Source: Anthoceros angustus (lineage: Eukaryota > Streptophyta > Anthocerotopsida > Anthocerotales > Anthocerotaceae). Taken from it: a DNA stretch of 64,000 nt. The first letter of the stretch is position 1, and each line of letters opens with the position of its first letter. A program made the translations under genes and the position numbers. Below are positions 44,254 to 56,230 of the stretch, piece by piece. The notes beneath the pieces are model-generated. The model worked only from the letters and a program-made list of their open reading frames with translations. It did not search any database and was not told the origin of the DNA. The stretch is from positions 1,860,001 through 1,924,000 of the forward strand of contig MU008163.1 of NCBI GenBank assembly GCA_010909165.1, written 5' to 3'.

Positions 44254-46029
44254 GCTGCATGCCAATCACGTGATTTTTTGTCGCTGGTATGCTCTCTTCT
44301 TCCTCTCCTTCTCTCACATCTGATCATGCTTGAATGGATGTCTTCACAACTGTATGTGTGGATGGGTGAAGGATATGTACTGTAGCTCTGCTCCGTCCTC
44401 ATATGTCATCTTTGCTGATATACTTATCGAGGCTGCGTGTTACCGATCCTCTGATATCTGTGATGCTGGGTTTATGCTTGAGCAGGACTAATGGAGTGTC
44501 TCATTTCATGGTGGGGTGAGAAGCGGCCACCTCAAAATCCAGGCAAGTTCCGGCTGCATTCATTCCGGTACAAGCATTGATTTTTGGGTCTGGGTCCGGG
44601 TTCCGACCATGATCAATGCTTCCCGTGTGTCGCTTTCCTCATCAGTCTCAGTCTCGGTCTCAGTCGGGCAATCACAGTCTAGGACCCCCTTCCATAGACT
44701 CCGTTGTTGTTGTTGTCACTGTAAAACTGTCGTCCTTGGTAAATGCAATGTATGTATCTCTTTTCCGAGTTCTGCAAGGCTGCTGAGCAGACGATGGTAA
44801 CTTGCGTGTGTCTCGTGGACTGCTCTTGCAGGTAGGGGGCAGGAGCAACCGAGGTTCAATCTGACCGACCAAGGGCCTGTGGGCGATCTTGCTTAGTTAG
44901 AAACAGCCTGCATGCATTTCTCGGTGAAGTTTTTGGAGTCTCTGAAGCTGGTTGCTCTCGCACAGACAATCGCCCCCGACACCTGACTCTAAGTATATTT
45001 ATGAATGACTGACTGACTCTTGACACCATGATCCGCTCGGACGAACTTTGCTCCCGAACTCGCATCATGCACACAACTGGGTGACCATATTCTGTTGAAC
45101 ATGAGCAGAAGCAGGCGTAGGTCATACATGCGTGAAAATCCCACACCCACTTATCTGTAGACAGACAAATTCATTGTCTTGTGCTGCTTGCAACATAGAT
45201 ACACAGGAGATCTTCCTTCCTCGCTTCGTTCCTGCTGCCTTCGGTTCCAGAGACTTGGGGACTGACTGCCTTGCAGCAGCAGGCTCTCAAAATCCCAACC
45301 AACCTTGACTGCAGAGGAAGTGGCAGAAAGGGAATAATGTCTGCTAATGAGGTTATTCCTCCGACCACCTTCCTCCTCCCAGACCTTCCTGCTGGCCCGC
45401 CACCATCTCACAGGTGGGGTAGCTGAGGCGGGCTGGGCTGGGGCCCAGCCAGGGCATGCAAGTACAGCCGATTGCCCACCTGGCATGGGTGGTTTGGCAA
45501 AGCCGCCATAGCTGGGAAGTCATCCGAGCTTAGGAGGCAAATCATAAAGTTTTGGTTGCGACTTCACACCTTCACGTCCTTCTTGTTTTGCGTAAAACTG
45601 CAGCAAGAGGCAAGAGCAGAGCTTGGGGAGAGGAGACAAGACAGGAGTGGGGCAGTCTAGGGCACAGCTCAAATTCGGGGGCTTGAGAGGCAGGCAACAA
45701 CTTGAGGCAGAGGGAGAGGCAGAGAGGCAGCGGGAAAGGCACAAGAGGATATCTTTGTCTATCTCAAGTGGGTAAGCTCGAAAAGCAAAGCGTGGCCCCC
45801 ACTCACGAGGACTGTGTGTACTGACCTTGCTGCCTGTACTGCACTGGAGCTTGTACCGCCATGGGCCTGCCTGAATGGACTGCTCGGAAGGCCGATCAGG
45901 CATGCCATTTGGTGGATGTACATTCCGAGGCTGCTTTATTATGCTATCTCTTGAGCACCACTGCGCTTTCGCCATCGCCAATGATTCCAACCAGCTCACT
46001 CTAACTGGCCACAACAAACCGGACTTCAG

Positions 46030-46074
46030 GCAAGGCAAGGCAAGGTAAGGCAAGGCAAGGCAAGGCAAGGCAAG
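46030..46074. repeat. GCAAG pentanucleotide microsatellite
   Basis: caaggcaaggcaaggtaagg and similar; about nine units. This is the same pentamer class as the runs at 36475 and 62850. Confidence 0.9.
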
Positions 46075-47732
46075 CGGAAGGGGAAGGGGACACATGCTCC
46101 GACCATGACCCTGACCATGACCATAGAGTCCATGGAAGCTGTGCCCAAGTACAAGGGCCATGTGGCAACCCATTCTGCCTCCGTCCACCTATCCACCCAG
46201 CCCTGTCTTGTTCACGAGAAGAGCCGGCCTGGAGCAAGAGCGGGGATCTGTAGATCTGTATCCCCACAGTGCATAGCGTATTTTAAGGCCTAGTACGACT
46301 TGGACACATTTTGCTCGTTGACCCTGTAGATTACACTTCATTGCATGATCCCCTGCTCGCTTTACCAGTACCCTCTATTGCATGAAGGCGGAAAGGGGAG
46401 GAAGGTGGGTGCAAGCAACCATGCCAGCCAGCCAGCCAGCCAGCCAGCAAGCCATCTTTTTACCTTTTTCTGTGTTTGCTGCTTTACAGACCTGCACTGG
46501 CCTTTTGTGGCAAGCCTCACGGCACAGTGTGCTTCCTGGGGAGAGAGTGAGGTTATGCATGTTGGTTTTGTTTGTTGTCGTTGTTTGTTGATGTTGTTGA
46601 GAAGCAGCAGGTGTTGGTTTGCATCGAATGGCGTGTACCACTAGGGCACCAGTTGGTTGGGATTGATGGTGGCGAGGCCATGCCAGACAAGAAACAGCAT
46701 GCATGTGTGTGTTTGTGTGTGTCTATGTGTGTGTGCACAGTGAGTGTGTTGTATTTATCTCTATCTCTGTGCAGCAAAACAGAGCCTCTTAGTGACTAGT
46801 GACGTGAGACCTTCTACCAGTTTCCACATAGATACTGGCAGAGATACAGAGAGAGAAGCCAGTTCCCTGAACAAGCTAGCATGGAAGATATGGTTACTGG
46901 GCAGACATTCTTCGGTGACTTACAGAGACCTTCACCTGCCGCTTCGTATTTATTTCGTGGCGTGGCCTCACTGTTCCTCGAACATTGGGCTGGAATACAT
47001 GTACACAACAATTCCCCGGCGGCAACGTATGGCAACCTGGAAATCTGTTTCGAGTGCCAGCCTTGGGAGGCGGTCTATGCCTGTTGCCTGTTGCCTGTTT
47101 TGGATCAACTTGTGCTGCATCTTCCTCGGTGCTTGTCAGAACAGATGATGGTACATCATCCACTTCCTCTGTCTCTCCGTCTGTCCGTTCGCCTGACCCA
47201 ACAGTATGACGGGTCGGGATACGGAAACGTGATTGCAATCATCACAAGAGTTCTTATAACACCGCTTGTGTGTGAAGTGAAGAAATTTAGCTTGCTTGCA
47301 AACTCGAGTTCAGGGTCTCTTGTTTTGAGAATCATCACATATCAACCTTCCTTTAAGGAGGGCACGCCGCGAAGTGACACCCACTGTTCTCTTCTCACGT
47401 CGCAGCAAAAACTAGGTCTAGATCATGGTACAATGGGGGAGACTGATAGAGGAATCAGTCTCAAGAATTGATGACGAGGAAATGTGTCTGCTACTTGACT
47501 GACACAGATTTGCGGAAAAAGGTACAACGCATATACAACAACACAGCTGACAGAGAGACTTAAGCCGGGCTCCTGCGATACACATGAGCATCGTGATATG
47601 CAGCAGAACCTTGATAAAGAACGTGCAACCACGAAACCCACAAAAAAAACTGTATCGCATTACAAAAGACAATAGTACTTAAGTAGATGTAACCATGGTC
47701 CTGCGACAGGCCCCGGAAATATTGGCAGCACT

Positions 47733-47791
<59 letters not shown>
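47733..47791. repeat. AC dinucleotide microsatellite, about 29 units
   Basis: An uninterrupted acac run of roughly 59 bp. Confidence 0.98.
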
Positions 47792-47792
<1 letters not shown>

Positions 47793-48161
47793 GGCAATAC
47801 TCAAGGGTTGCTGCCTGCTAGAAAATTCAGAAGAAAGCCAAGCAAGAACAACACAAAAAGAACAAGGAAAACCAAAACCGCAGCTTTGGTCTGCAACATA
47901 GTATTCGGAAAACTAGTCTTGCCCATCGTCACAAGCAAAAAAAACTTGAGGGACTATCACTTTGAGATGCCAAATAGCAGAGCAAGACCATACAACAACA
48001 CCAGCAACAAAAGCAACCAGCCAAGCCGACGATCAGTTCCGTTAAATGTCAGCTGCAGATCTAGGCTACAGGATATGCAGCTTCACTCAGGCGAAGTTTA
48101 CCCCAAGAAAAAAGCTAGGAAGCAGGCAAGATAGCGGCAAATCTGATGAGAAAGGACAGTA

Positions 48162-50274
48162 CTATAGCATCTGCTGCGTGTCAAACATGGACGGTTCAAA
48201 ACTCCTCAAAGGGAAATCAGAAAACTGCCCATTTTGAGACTGCAGGGTGCCCCTTCGAGTCCCATGATGGTTGCTCTGGGACTGTGGGGAAGGCAGCTGC
48301 ATCAGGTCAATAGTTGGACGCACATGCTGAGAGTTGGCACTATGGAGAGCTCGGATCTCCTGACCCTGCAGCAGGGCCAGCATAGAGTGGTTGCCAAAGT
48401 CTCCGAAACCGGTGAGGAAAGGACCAGGCTGATGGTCTCTGTCCCCAGAGTTGGAACCATTGATAGACAGACCTCCAGAGACTCCCAAGTTTCCTGGAGA
48501 ATGAGGCTGTAGAGGGAGCTTCTCAACCAGGGGAGAAAAGTGCTGTTGCCCTCCAGCTGAACTGCCAGACATCAACTGATGGGCTAAAGGTGCCCGGTTC
48601 TCAGCAAGCAGTTGGTCCAGTGTCAAGGTTGAGGACCGGGGTGAGCGGTCCAGAGACACTGGGCCGGGAGCTCTGGGCCCCCATGGCTGAGATGACAGAA
48701 GAGAGAGAGCACGCCCAGAGTCAGATATTCCTGATAGACCCTGGGAGGCTGGTGTGGCCTCCAGGCCTGCAAGAACAGCTGCCCCTGAAGATGATGAAAG
48801 AGTCAGACCCTGGCCAATCTGACCTGACCCTTGCAAGAATTGGTGGACTCCTGAACCTGCCATGCCACTGGTGATGGGCGGTATGTGACCTTTTGGGCTG
48901 CTCTGCAAAAACATCAGCATTCTGTCTGATGGAGTTGCAGGGTGTGCTAGGGGCACTCTTGACAGGTAAGTCTGTCTCTCTGCAGACGTGACTTGCATCT
49001 GACAAGGAAGACTTGTTTGTTCATCCATTCTTCCCATTCCTGACCACGGACCCTTCCCATGGTTCAGCTTCAGGATGTTTCCCAGCGAATTCACGTTGTC
49101 ATCCGAATCCTCGATGGAAGTGGAGGAAGATGGACCTCCCCGGTGGTGCATGAAGCACCCTCGTTCCCCCAAGTTACTGCGCTTGTCATCTGGTACACGT
49201 GCCATCCACCGAAACCACCACCCACACACAAGCTGCAGCATAAGTACTTGCACAGGCAACAACAAGAGATGTACAAGGTTCACTCCATCATATACAGATC
49301 ATACACAATCTGAGTCAAGCTCCTTGTGCAAATTAGCAAAGCAGAATAGAATGGCATCTTCTCTGAACCACAACCACATGACTACTGCTGCAAGAAAACA
49401 CCATCAAACCCAGAGCATCTCCACGGCAGCCCAAACCCAAGCACACTCCTAGGAGGAAGGGCAGTGAAAAGAGTTACCATCCCCATAGAAGCTGGCGTTC
49501 TGCAGAGAAGGATTGACACAGGTGATTGCTGGACCAGTGTCCGGCTGTGGCTTCCTCCTTCGCTCATTGTGGCCTGCAAGCCGTCTTCTGCAGCTTCTCT
49601 TCCCCTCGTCAAACTCCCCAAGCTCATGAAACCTGGAGCAACAGCCACAACCCACAACCCACATGAGGTGAGTTCGCAAACACAGCCAACAACCCAGCGA
49701 AGGAATCGGAATTGTCGGGACCCAGACATCCTTTTCTCCAGGAGGTGCAACGACAAGAATAGTAAGCAAGATCCTGAAAATGCGTGGAAGCAAATAACAG
49801 TAGATGGATTGTGACAAACCGGCTGCACTGCTGACAGAAGCGCTGCTCCTGCTTGTTGACGGTCACCTTGGCCGCCTTGGAATGCTGCTCGCAGACCTTG
49901 TGCCGGCGATGGTACTCCTTGGCGTTGGACAGGTCTGCCTTGCAATTCTCCACCTGGCATTTCGGGGTTTGAATTGCAGGAGGCTGGGATCTGGGCTTCT
50001 TCCCAGGCGGAGAGCCTGCAAAGCCAGGAGACGAGGCGGCTGCCCGGCTGCCTCCTGCCGACGACGCATTGCCGTCCTCGAAGTACGTCCTCCGACCAAG
50101 CTTGAGCCCCAGAGGTGATTCTCCCACCACAGTCACGCCGTTGCTGTGGGCTCCTGTTTCCTTCGCCTCCTCACCCCCCGGGCCCTTGTTGCCCTCGTCC
50201 GCCACCCCGCCCAGCCCCAAGAACAGCCGCCGCTGCTGATCAACACCCAACATGCTGGCCTGGGACGACACCCT

Positions 50275-50337
<63 letters not shown>

Positions 50338-50339
50338 CA

Positions 50340-50380
<41 letters not shown>

Positions 50381-51288
50381 GGCGGCTGTTGCTGCTGCTG
50401 TTTCTGCTGGTCCAAAGACCCATTGGCTTTATGCTCCGGAACGAGCCCAGCATTTGCAGAGTTCTTCATGGCGGAAGCAGCAGAAGCTCGCATGTCCTGC
50501 AAGTTCACACTCTTCCTGGGCTGCTGCAGCTGCGGTTGGTCCTGGTCAAGGCCCCGCGGGGACTCCACCTCCGCCTTCACTCGGAACTCCACATTGCGGG
50601 CCATGGAGGAATCCGCTGTAAACGTGTGATCCCCGGGGCTGCCGAACCCGGCCTTGGTCGGAGCCAAGCCCGGAATTCCTGAGGAGGAAGTCATGGGCGA
50701 TGGAGCCCCGGAGGAGAAGCCGGTCGAAAAGGACGACTTTTGGGCTGCCGCTGCCTGGGGAGCCGGAGCCGGAGGCAGATTGAATGCAGCCGCAGCTACA
50801 GCAGAGGCGGAGGCTCCCTTCTGCTGCAGATCGAAGTCGGAGGCTCGCCTGCCGCTGTCTCCGCGCGCGGGGAAGGGCACCATGTCCCAGTCCCAGGCGG
50901 AGACGCCAGCCTTCACGTCCCATCCGGCGCTGCCATAGTCTCCGGCGGCGGCGGCAGCAGCCGCCACCTCCATCCCGGCGCTGTGCGATTGCTGGTGCTC
51001 CCAGGCGGCCACGCTGCCCCAGCAACTGTCCCCCGAGTGGGCGGAGCTGTCCATGGCCATGGCGGCCATGTGGTGGGTGTGGCGCTGGCTGCTGCTGCTG
51101 CTGCGCATCAAAGGGGAGCAGGAGGAGTTCTGGAAGGCGCGATTGCCTCCGGGGTGAGGAGGGGAAGAGCCCAGCACAGGGGATGAGGAGCAGGAGGAGA
51201 AAGAGAGTGCTACGGCATCGCAATCACCACCCCCTCCAGCCTTGCCTGCTGCTGATGCTACTCCTCCTCCTATCTGCGCCTTCTCCAT
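48162..51288 (-). CDS. SBP-box (SPL) transcription factor 2, miR156-targeted
   Basis: Exons: 51288-49820, 49632-49478, 49189-48162; 883 aa. The start ATG at 51288 ([15 protein letters not shown]) is the first in frame. The N-terminal half is Ala, Ser and Gly-rich and carries [11 protein letters not shown], also found in SBP gene 1. It ends in a poly-Gln tract coded at about 50274-50405. The SBP domain is about residues 444-519: [20 protein letters not shown], then KVCEQH (zinc 1), [10 protein letters not shown] and KRSC (zinc 2), with the [21 protein letters not shown]. The usual intron lies in CSR/F. Exon 3 starts at [11 protein letters not shown]; the acceptor was chosen because it keeps phase and avoids a stop. 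Exon 3 includes [11 protein letters not shown], the peptide coded by the miR156 site. The start of the gene is repeated upstream at 51886-53370. Confidence 0.92.
48693..48712 (-). promoter_or_regulatory. miR156 target site in SBP gene 2 mRNA
   Basis: The plus strand reads tgacagaagagagagagcac, which differs from canonical miR156 by one base. The minus-strand mRNA therefore carries gtgctctctctcttctgtca, the classic miR156 target, coding ALSLLS. It lies in the last exon, downstream of the SBP domain, as in many SPL genes. Confidence 0.93.
50274..50405 (-). repeat. CTG/CAG tract coding poly-Gln in SBP gene 2
   Basis: About 40 nearly uninterrupted Gln codons (CAG with some CAA). The left breakpoint of the 1.5-kb duplication falls at the right part of this tract. 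Confidence 0.95.
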
Positions 51289-51885
51289 GCCCGCAGCACA
51301 TCGGGCAAGAAACGGTCGGCCCCGCCTGCCTCCGCTTCCGTCAGCTGCCGCTGCTGCTGCACACAAATCCTTCCCTCCGCCTCGCCGGTACTAAGCGGCT
51401 GCGGCAGCAGCAGCAACAGCTGCCCGCGATGACATTGCCAATGTACTCCCAACAGGTCTCCTTCTCTCTCCCGTGTACAGCACAAAGAATCCCGGCACCT
51501 GCAGCCTCCGTGGGCAGCGGCAGCAGTGAGAAGGAGGGAGGACAATGCTCCCTTTCCAAGTACCCCCGCCCGGCCCCTTGATATGTACAAGCAAATGCAC
51601 AACCAACCAGCAATTCTCTCGCCCTCTGCGCTCTGGCCTGCTTGCGAAGGCACAGAGGCTCGGGCTGCCACGGGCTCAGCTGCTGCTGCTCCTGCCGGTG
51701 CTAGCTCGCAGCGCAAGCAAGAAGAGAGCTGTGAGAGGGCACAAGGAAAGGTACCGTACTTGGGTGGGGACAAGGCACATATCAAGGAGGGAGAGGGGGG
51801 CGGGGGGCACAGCAGTACAGGCGGTGTCAGGAAGTGCGAGCCTCACTGCTGATGCCTGCTGATGCTCCTGCTGCTGCTGCTGCTG
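50360..51885. repeat. Copy A of a ~1.5-kb direct duplication
   Basis: This copy contains the first two thirds of SBP gene 2 exon 1 plus about 580 bp upstream of the ATG. It is followed directly by copy B, and the join lies in a CTG run at about 51869-51885. The word tttctgctggtccaaagacc is at 50401 here and at 51904 in copy B. Confidence 0.95.
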
Positions 51886-53370
51886 GGGCGGCTGTTGCTG
51901 CTGTTTCTGCTGGTCCAAAGACCCATTGGCTTTATGCTCCGGAACGAGCCCAGCATTTGCAGAGTTCTTCATGGCGGAAGCAGCAGAAGCTCGCATGTCC
52001 TGCAAGTTCACACTCTTCCTGGGCTGCTGCAGCTGCGGTTGGTCCTGGTCAAGGCCCCGCGGGACTCCACCTCCGCCTTCACTGAACTCCACATTGCGGG
52101 CCATGGAGGAATCCGCTGTAAACGTGTGATCCCAGGGCTGCCGAACCCGGCCTTGGTCGGAGCCAAGCCCGGAATTCCTGAGGAGGAAGTCATGGGCGAT
52201 GGAGCCCGGAGGAGAAGCCGGTCGAAAAGGACGACTTTTGGGCTGCCGCTGCCTGGGGAGCCGGAGCCGGAGGCAGATTGAATGCAGCCGCAGCTACAGC
52301 AGAGGCGGAGGCTCCCTTCTGCTGCAGATCGAAGTCGGAGGCTCGCCTGCCGCTGTCTCCGCGCGCGGGAAGGGCACCATGTCCCAGTCCCAGGCGGAGA
52401 CGCCAGCCTTCACGTCCCATCCGGCGCTGCCATAGTCTCCGGCGGCGGCGGCAGCAGCCGCCACCTCCATCCCGGCGCTGTGCGATTGCTGGTGCTCCCA
52501 GGCGGCCACGCTGCCCCAGCAACTGTCCCCGAGTGGGCGGAGCTGTCCATGGCCATGGCGGCCATGTGGTGGGTGTGGCGCTGGCTGCTGCTGCTGCTGC
52601 GCATCAAAGGGAGCAGGAGGAGTTCTGGAAGGCGCGATTGCCTCCGGGGTGAGGAGGGAAGAGCCCAGCACAGGGGATGAGGAGCAGGAGGAGAAAGAGA
52701 GTGCTACGGCATCGCAATCACCACCTCCAGCCTTGCCTGCTGCTGATGCTACTCCTCCTCCTATCTGCGCCTTCTCCATGCCCGCAGCACATCGGGCAAG
52801 AAACGGTCGGCCCGCCTGCCTCCGCTTCCGTCAGCTGCCGCTGCTGCACACAAATCCTTCCCTCCGCCTCGCCGGTACTAAGCGGCTGCGGCAGCAGCAG
52901 CAACAGCTGCCCGCGATGACATTGCCAATGTACTCCCAACAGGTCTCCTTCTCTCCCGTGTACAGCACAAAGAATCGGCACCTGCAGCCTCCGTGGGCAG
53001 CGGCAGCAGTGAGAAGGAGGGAGGACAATGCTCCTTTCCAAGTACCCCGCCCGGCCCCTTGATATGTACAAGCAAATGCACAACCAACCAGCAATTCTCG
53101 CCCTCTGCGCTCTGGCCTGCTTGCGAAGGCACAGAGGCTCAGGCTGCCACGGGCTCAGCTGCTGCTGCTCCTGCCGGTGCTAGCTCGCAGCGCAAGCAAG
53201 AAGAGAGCTGTGAGAGGGCACAAGGAAAGGTACCGTACTTGGGTGGGGACAAGGCACATATCAAGGAGGGAGAGGGGGGCGGGGGGCACAGCAGTACAGG
53301 CGGTGTCAGGAAGTGCGAGCCTCACTGCTGATGCCTGCTGATGCTCCTGCTGCTGCTGCTGCTGCCGCTG
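51886..53370. repeat. Copy B of the duplication, shortened by 24 bp of small deletions
   Basis: Compared with copy A over 1440 bp, this copy has 16 short length differences. All are losses: 24 bp in total, nearly all in runs of G or C or in short tandem words. There are two apparent substitutions and no insertion. Examples: gccccgcggggact becomes gccccgcgggact near 52060; ctccttctctctcccgtg becomes ctccttctctcccgtg near 52946. The frame is broken at many points, so this is not a coding copy. Either it is a young tandem duplicate or, more likely, an assembly artefact. Confidence 0.95.
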
Positions 53371-54198
53371 GTGAAGCGAACAGATGCCCAGCAAGCAGCG
53401 GCGGAGGAGGCAGGAGGCAGGGGCACCCAGGGAGAGAGAGAGGCACTTGGGTTTGGCTCTGGCTTTGGAAGATGCAGAAGTAGAGAGTTGGGTGCTGGAG
53501 GGAGATGGTGAGTGGATGGATGATGGAATAGAAAGGAATGGAATGGAATACAGTAGAATAGAATGGGTGGAAGTATGGTGAGACGATGGAAGGCCTGTGA
53601 GAGGGGGCAGCAGAAGTTACAGCAGCAGAGTCGAGCAAAGCAGACCAGAGCAGACCAGACCACAGCAGAGCAGGGCAGAGCAGAGGAGGGCAGAGCGTTT
53701 TTGTTGTGTGTATGTGCGAGTCACCAGGCCGGCCTGCAAAAGCAGACGCTCCCGCAAAAGCAGGCCCACCCACTCCTCTGCTTCCGAGCCATGGTTGGCT
53801 ATTGGGAGAGAAGAGAGATGGTTCAGGGCCTGTCCAGTAGAGGCCTCTCTGCTTCGTCCTCTCGTGCCAGACTTCAGAGATGGAAAGAGAGGCAACGCAG
53901 AGCACTGGCTGTGTCGGAGAAAGAGAGTGGTGGGGCTTGGGGAGGAGGGCCCGGGACTGGAGGGGACTCGGGAGCACCACCACCAGGCTCCCTGTGCCTC
54001 TCCCACTCCGGCAGCAGCCAAGGCAAGCGAGGGAAGACAACGCTATGCAAGCCTGCCCTACTACTCCCTGGCTCTGGGTGCTACCTCGCTTGTCGCTGTA
54101 CCAAATGAGGATGTTGCGCAGGAGAAGGCATGACATGAGACGAGGTGTTGCGGCTCGCTCCCCGCTGTAAGAGAGGAGGATGTAGTGAAGAAGAAGGC

Positions 54199-54231
54199 AT
54201 GACATGACATGACATGACATGACATGACATG
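54199..54231. repeat. ATGAC pentanucleotide microsatellite
   Basis: atgac repeated about seven times, followed by atgctgtg. Confidence 0.95.
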
Positions 54232-55442
54232 CTGTGCTGCTGCTTGAGTGATGACTTTGGGAAATGGCTTGAAGCACACTCCAAGGCAAGCAAGCATGCA
54301 CGCAGGCATCGTGTGATGAGAATGTTGACAAGCATCATCACCTTCGAGGTGGGAGATGAAGCAGGAACAACCTTGATCTGCAAAGGACTGGTGCTGATGC
54401 AGCAGCAACAACAACAAAACCAAAGGTGACAAAACGAGCCCAGGCCAGTTGGGACCATCCCGGCCATCCATGATCCCACACCCAGCACTCCTGATGGCAG
54501 AAGCAGCGGTTGTACTGTATTGCACAACCCCAACACACAACAGGCAACATGGGCAGGCTACACACCCCAAAACCTTTCCGGCTGCAGCTGCAGCAGCCAT
54601 GTTCCGCCATGGTGCGCAAATCTACTGCAGGACAAAAACGTCACAAGGCGAACGCCAACATCCATCCGGGTGACATTCACAAGCTCTCTCTCTCCCCGAA
54701 AATTCCCCTCCCCTGCAAGCCTCCCACAAACTCCCACCCTCCACTCAATCAGGCTCTCCCACAACCAGCTAGACTACATACCGCCACCTCCAACCCTTTC
54801 CAGGTTCCAGCCATGACATGATGATTGCATTTGGCCATGCCACACCTCGACGTCGTGCGTGAGGGATTTGAACGCCATTCTCGGCATGGGTCCCTTGCCG
54901 AACCCACCGTCCGTGCCAATGGCCGTCGGCCATCCCATGCCATGCAGGTGCCCTCTCTTTTCAACACAATCTACCATATCTCACGCCTACCGCTCTCGCA
55001 CGAGCAGTGCAGCAGGGCATCTCGTCCCGTCCATGTCCCAGGCTGTGATGGGCCTCCCCTTTGCCCTCACAGCCCAACACGACAAAATGCAAAATAGGAA
55101 AAAAGCAATGCACACTGCACAGTGAGGGATGTGGTCCGAGCAGACGGAGGGGCCCAACCGAACGAAGTCAGACCCAGTCAGAGCGGGCAGCCTGGAGCTG
55201 ATTCCCGTTTCAAGCATCGAGGATCACGGCCTTGTCCGGACCCGTGTCTTACGCCATCACCATAGCCAGCCCACACCAGCACTTGTCACAACATGAGAGC
55301 GGCACTGGGGTCGGTGCGATGGCCAGCCACAATCACGAATCTTGCAAACTCCATCGCATCGCAGCCACACAGTGGAATTACCGCTTCCACTCGTGCATAC
55401 AAAATCTCCCAACACTGTTGGGCGGTTGCGTGTAACGCCATG

Positions 55443-55444
<2 letters not shown>

Positions 55445-55477
<33 letters not shown>
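55445..55477. repeat. CTG trinucleotide microsatellite outside any gene
   Basis: Eleven ctg units, the last followed by ttgctg; no open gene was recognised around it. Confidence 0.95.
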
Positions 55478-55480
<3 letters not shown>

Positions 55481-56230
55481 TGGGTAGCATGCAGAGGCGA
55501 CAGATAGGATGCAGTCTCATGTCATCCATCCCAATGCCATCCCCTTCCAACTTGCTGCTTGCACAGCTTGCAAAGCTGAACCTGCACTGCTGCAATGCAT
55601 CTACATGCACTGTAGCTCGTTAATCTGGTGCACCCCCCGTTTGTCGCTTTGCGTGTCTGAATGGCTGTAAATTGTACATGTCCGAGAGCGGACAACTGCC
55701 ACTGCCTCTAATTGCAGCATCGAACCGGCTCACACTTCCAACATTGGCCTGGGCCCCTCCAAGCAGTTGTTCCCCATCCCCGGTGTGGATGGGACTTTCC
55801 CCATCCCTGCATATTTATAAAGTCTCTCCGTTCTCTCTCTTCTAACATTCATATATGCATATATATATATACATATATATTTCTTCTTGTTGTACGTGCG
55901 GTGGCTGCGTGTGTGTTGAGCTCATGGAGGGGCGGTGGCTATGTGTGTTGAGCTCCAGGAGGGGCCAATGCTCTATTATCCTATACATTTGTACACACAC
56001 CATTCCCACTTCTTTAAGAAAGTGGAATGGAGACTTTATGAATATGCAGAGATGGAAAGTACCATTCTCATCTTACAAAAATGAAGGAAAACTTTTTAAT
56101 ATGCATGGAAAATACCATCTACACATGGGCTATGAGGAACAGTCCTCTAGAGGGCCGGTGCCATTATCTACCCTGAAGCTATTTACTACTCCCAAGATGG
56201 TGAGGAGGAGACCTTAGATCATTTGTATGG

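Larger units (their letters stand above)
44254..48161. other. Region between the two convergent SBP genes
   Basis: No gene was recognised. The ends are the 3' regions of both SBP genes. In between are a GCAAG pentamer run (46030-46074), a CCAG run (46421-46452) and a long AC run (47733-47791). Open frames of 100-220 codons (for example 45520-46188 minus, 46881-47471 plus) lack family resemblance, and their peptides are rich in Leu, Pro and Cys, as expected by chance. Confidence 0.5.
53371..56230. other. 5' flank of SBP gene 2 and intergenic DNA, no gene
   Basis: The sequence right of copy B is unique, so the true SBP2 promoter probably starts here. There is an aatggaat-rich stretch at 53535-53575, an ATGAC pentamer run at 54199-54231, a CTG run at 55445-55477 and an AT dinucleotide run at 55853-55880. 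No protein family was recognised. Confidence 0.5.

Noticed and set aside
43198-44265. 355-codon minus-strand open frame
   Set aside because: Antisense shadow of SBP gene 1 exon 4; its Leu-Ser repeats mirror the QA/GQ coding repeat.
45520-46188. 222-codon minus-strand open frame
   Set aside because: Repeated LPCLALP from the GCAAG microsatellite and no domain elsewhere.
51886-53370. A third SBP gene or alternative SBP2 promoter
   Set aside because: Its frame is broken at many points and it lacks the SBP domain; it is copy B of the duplication.
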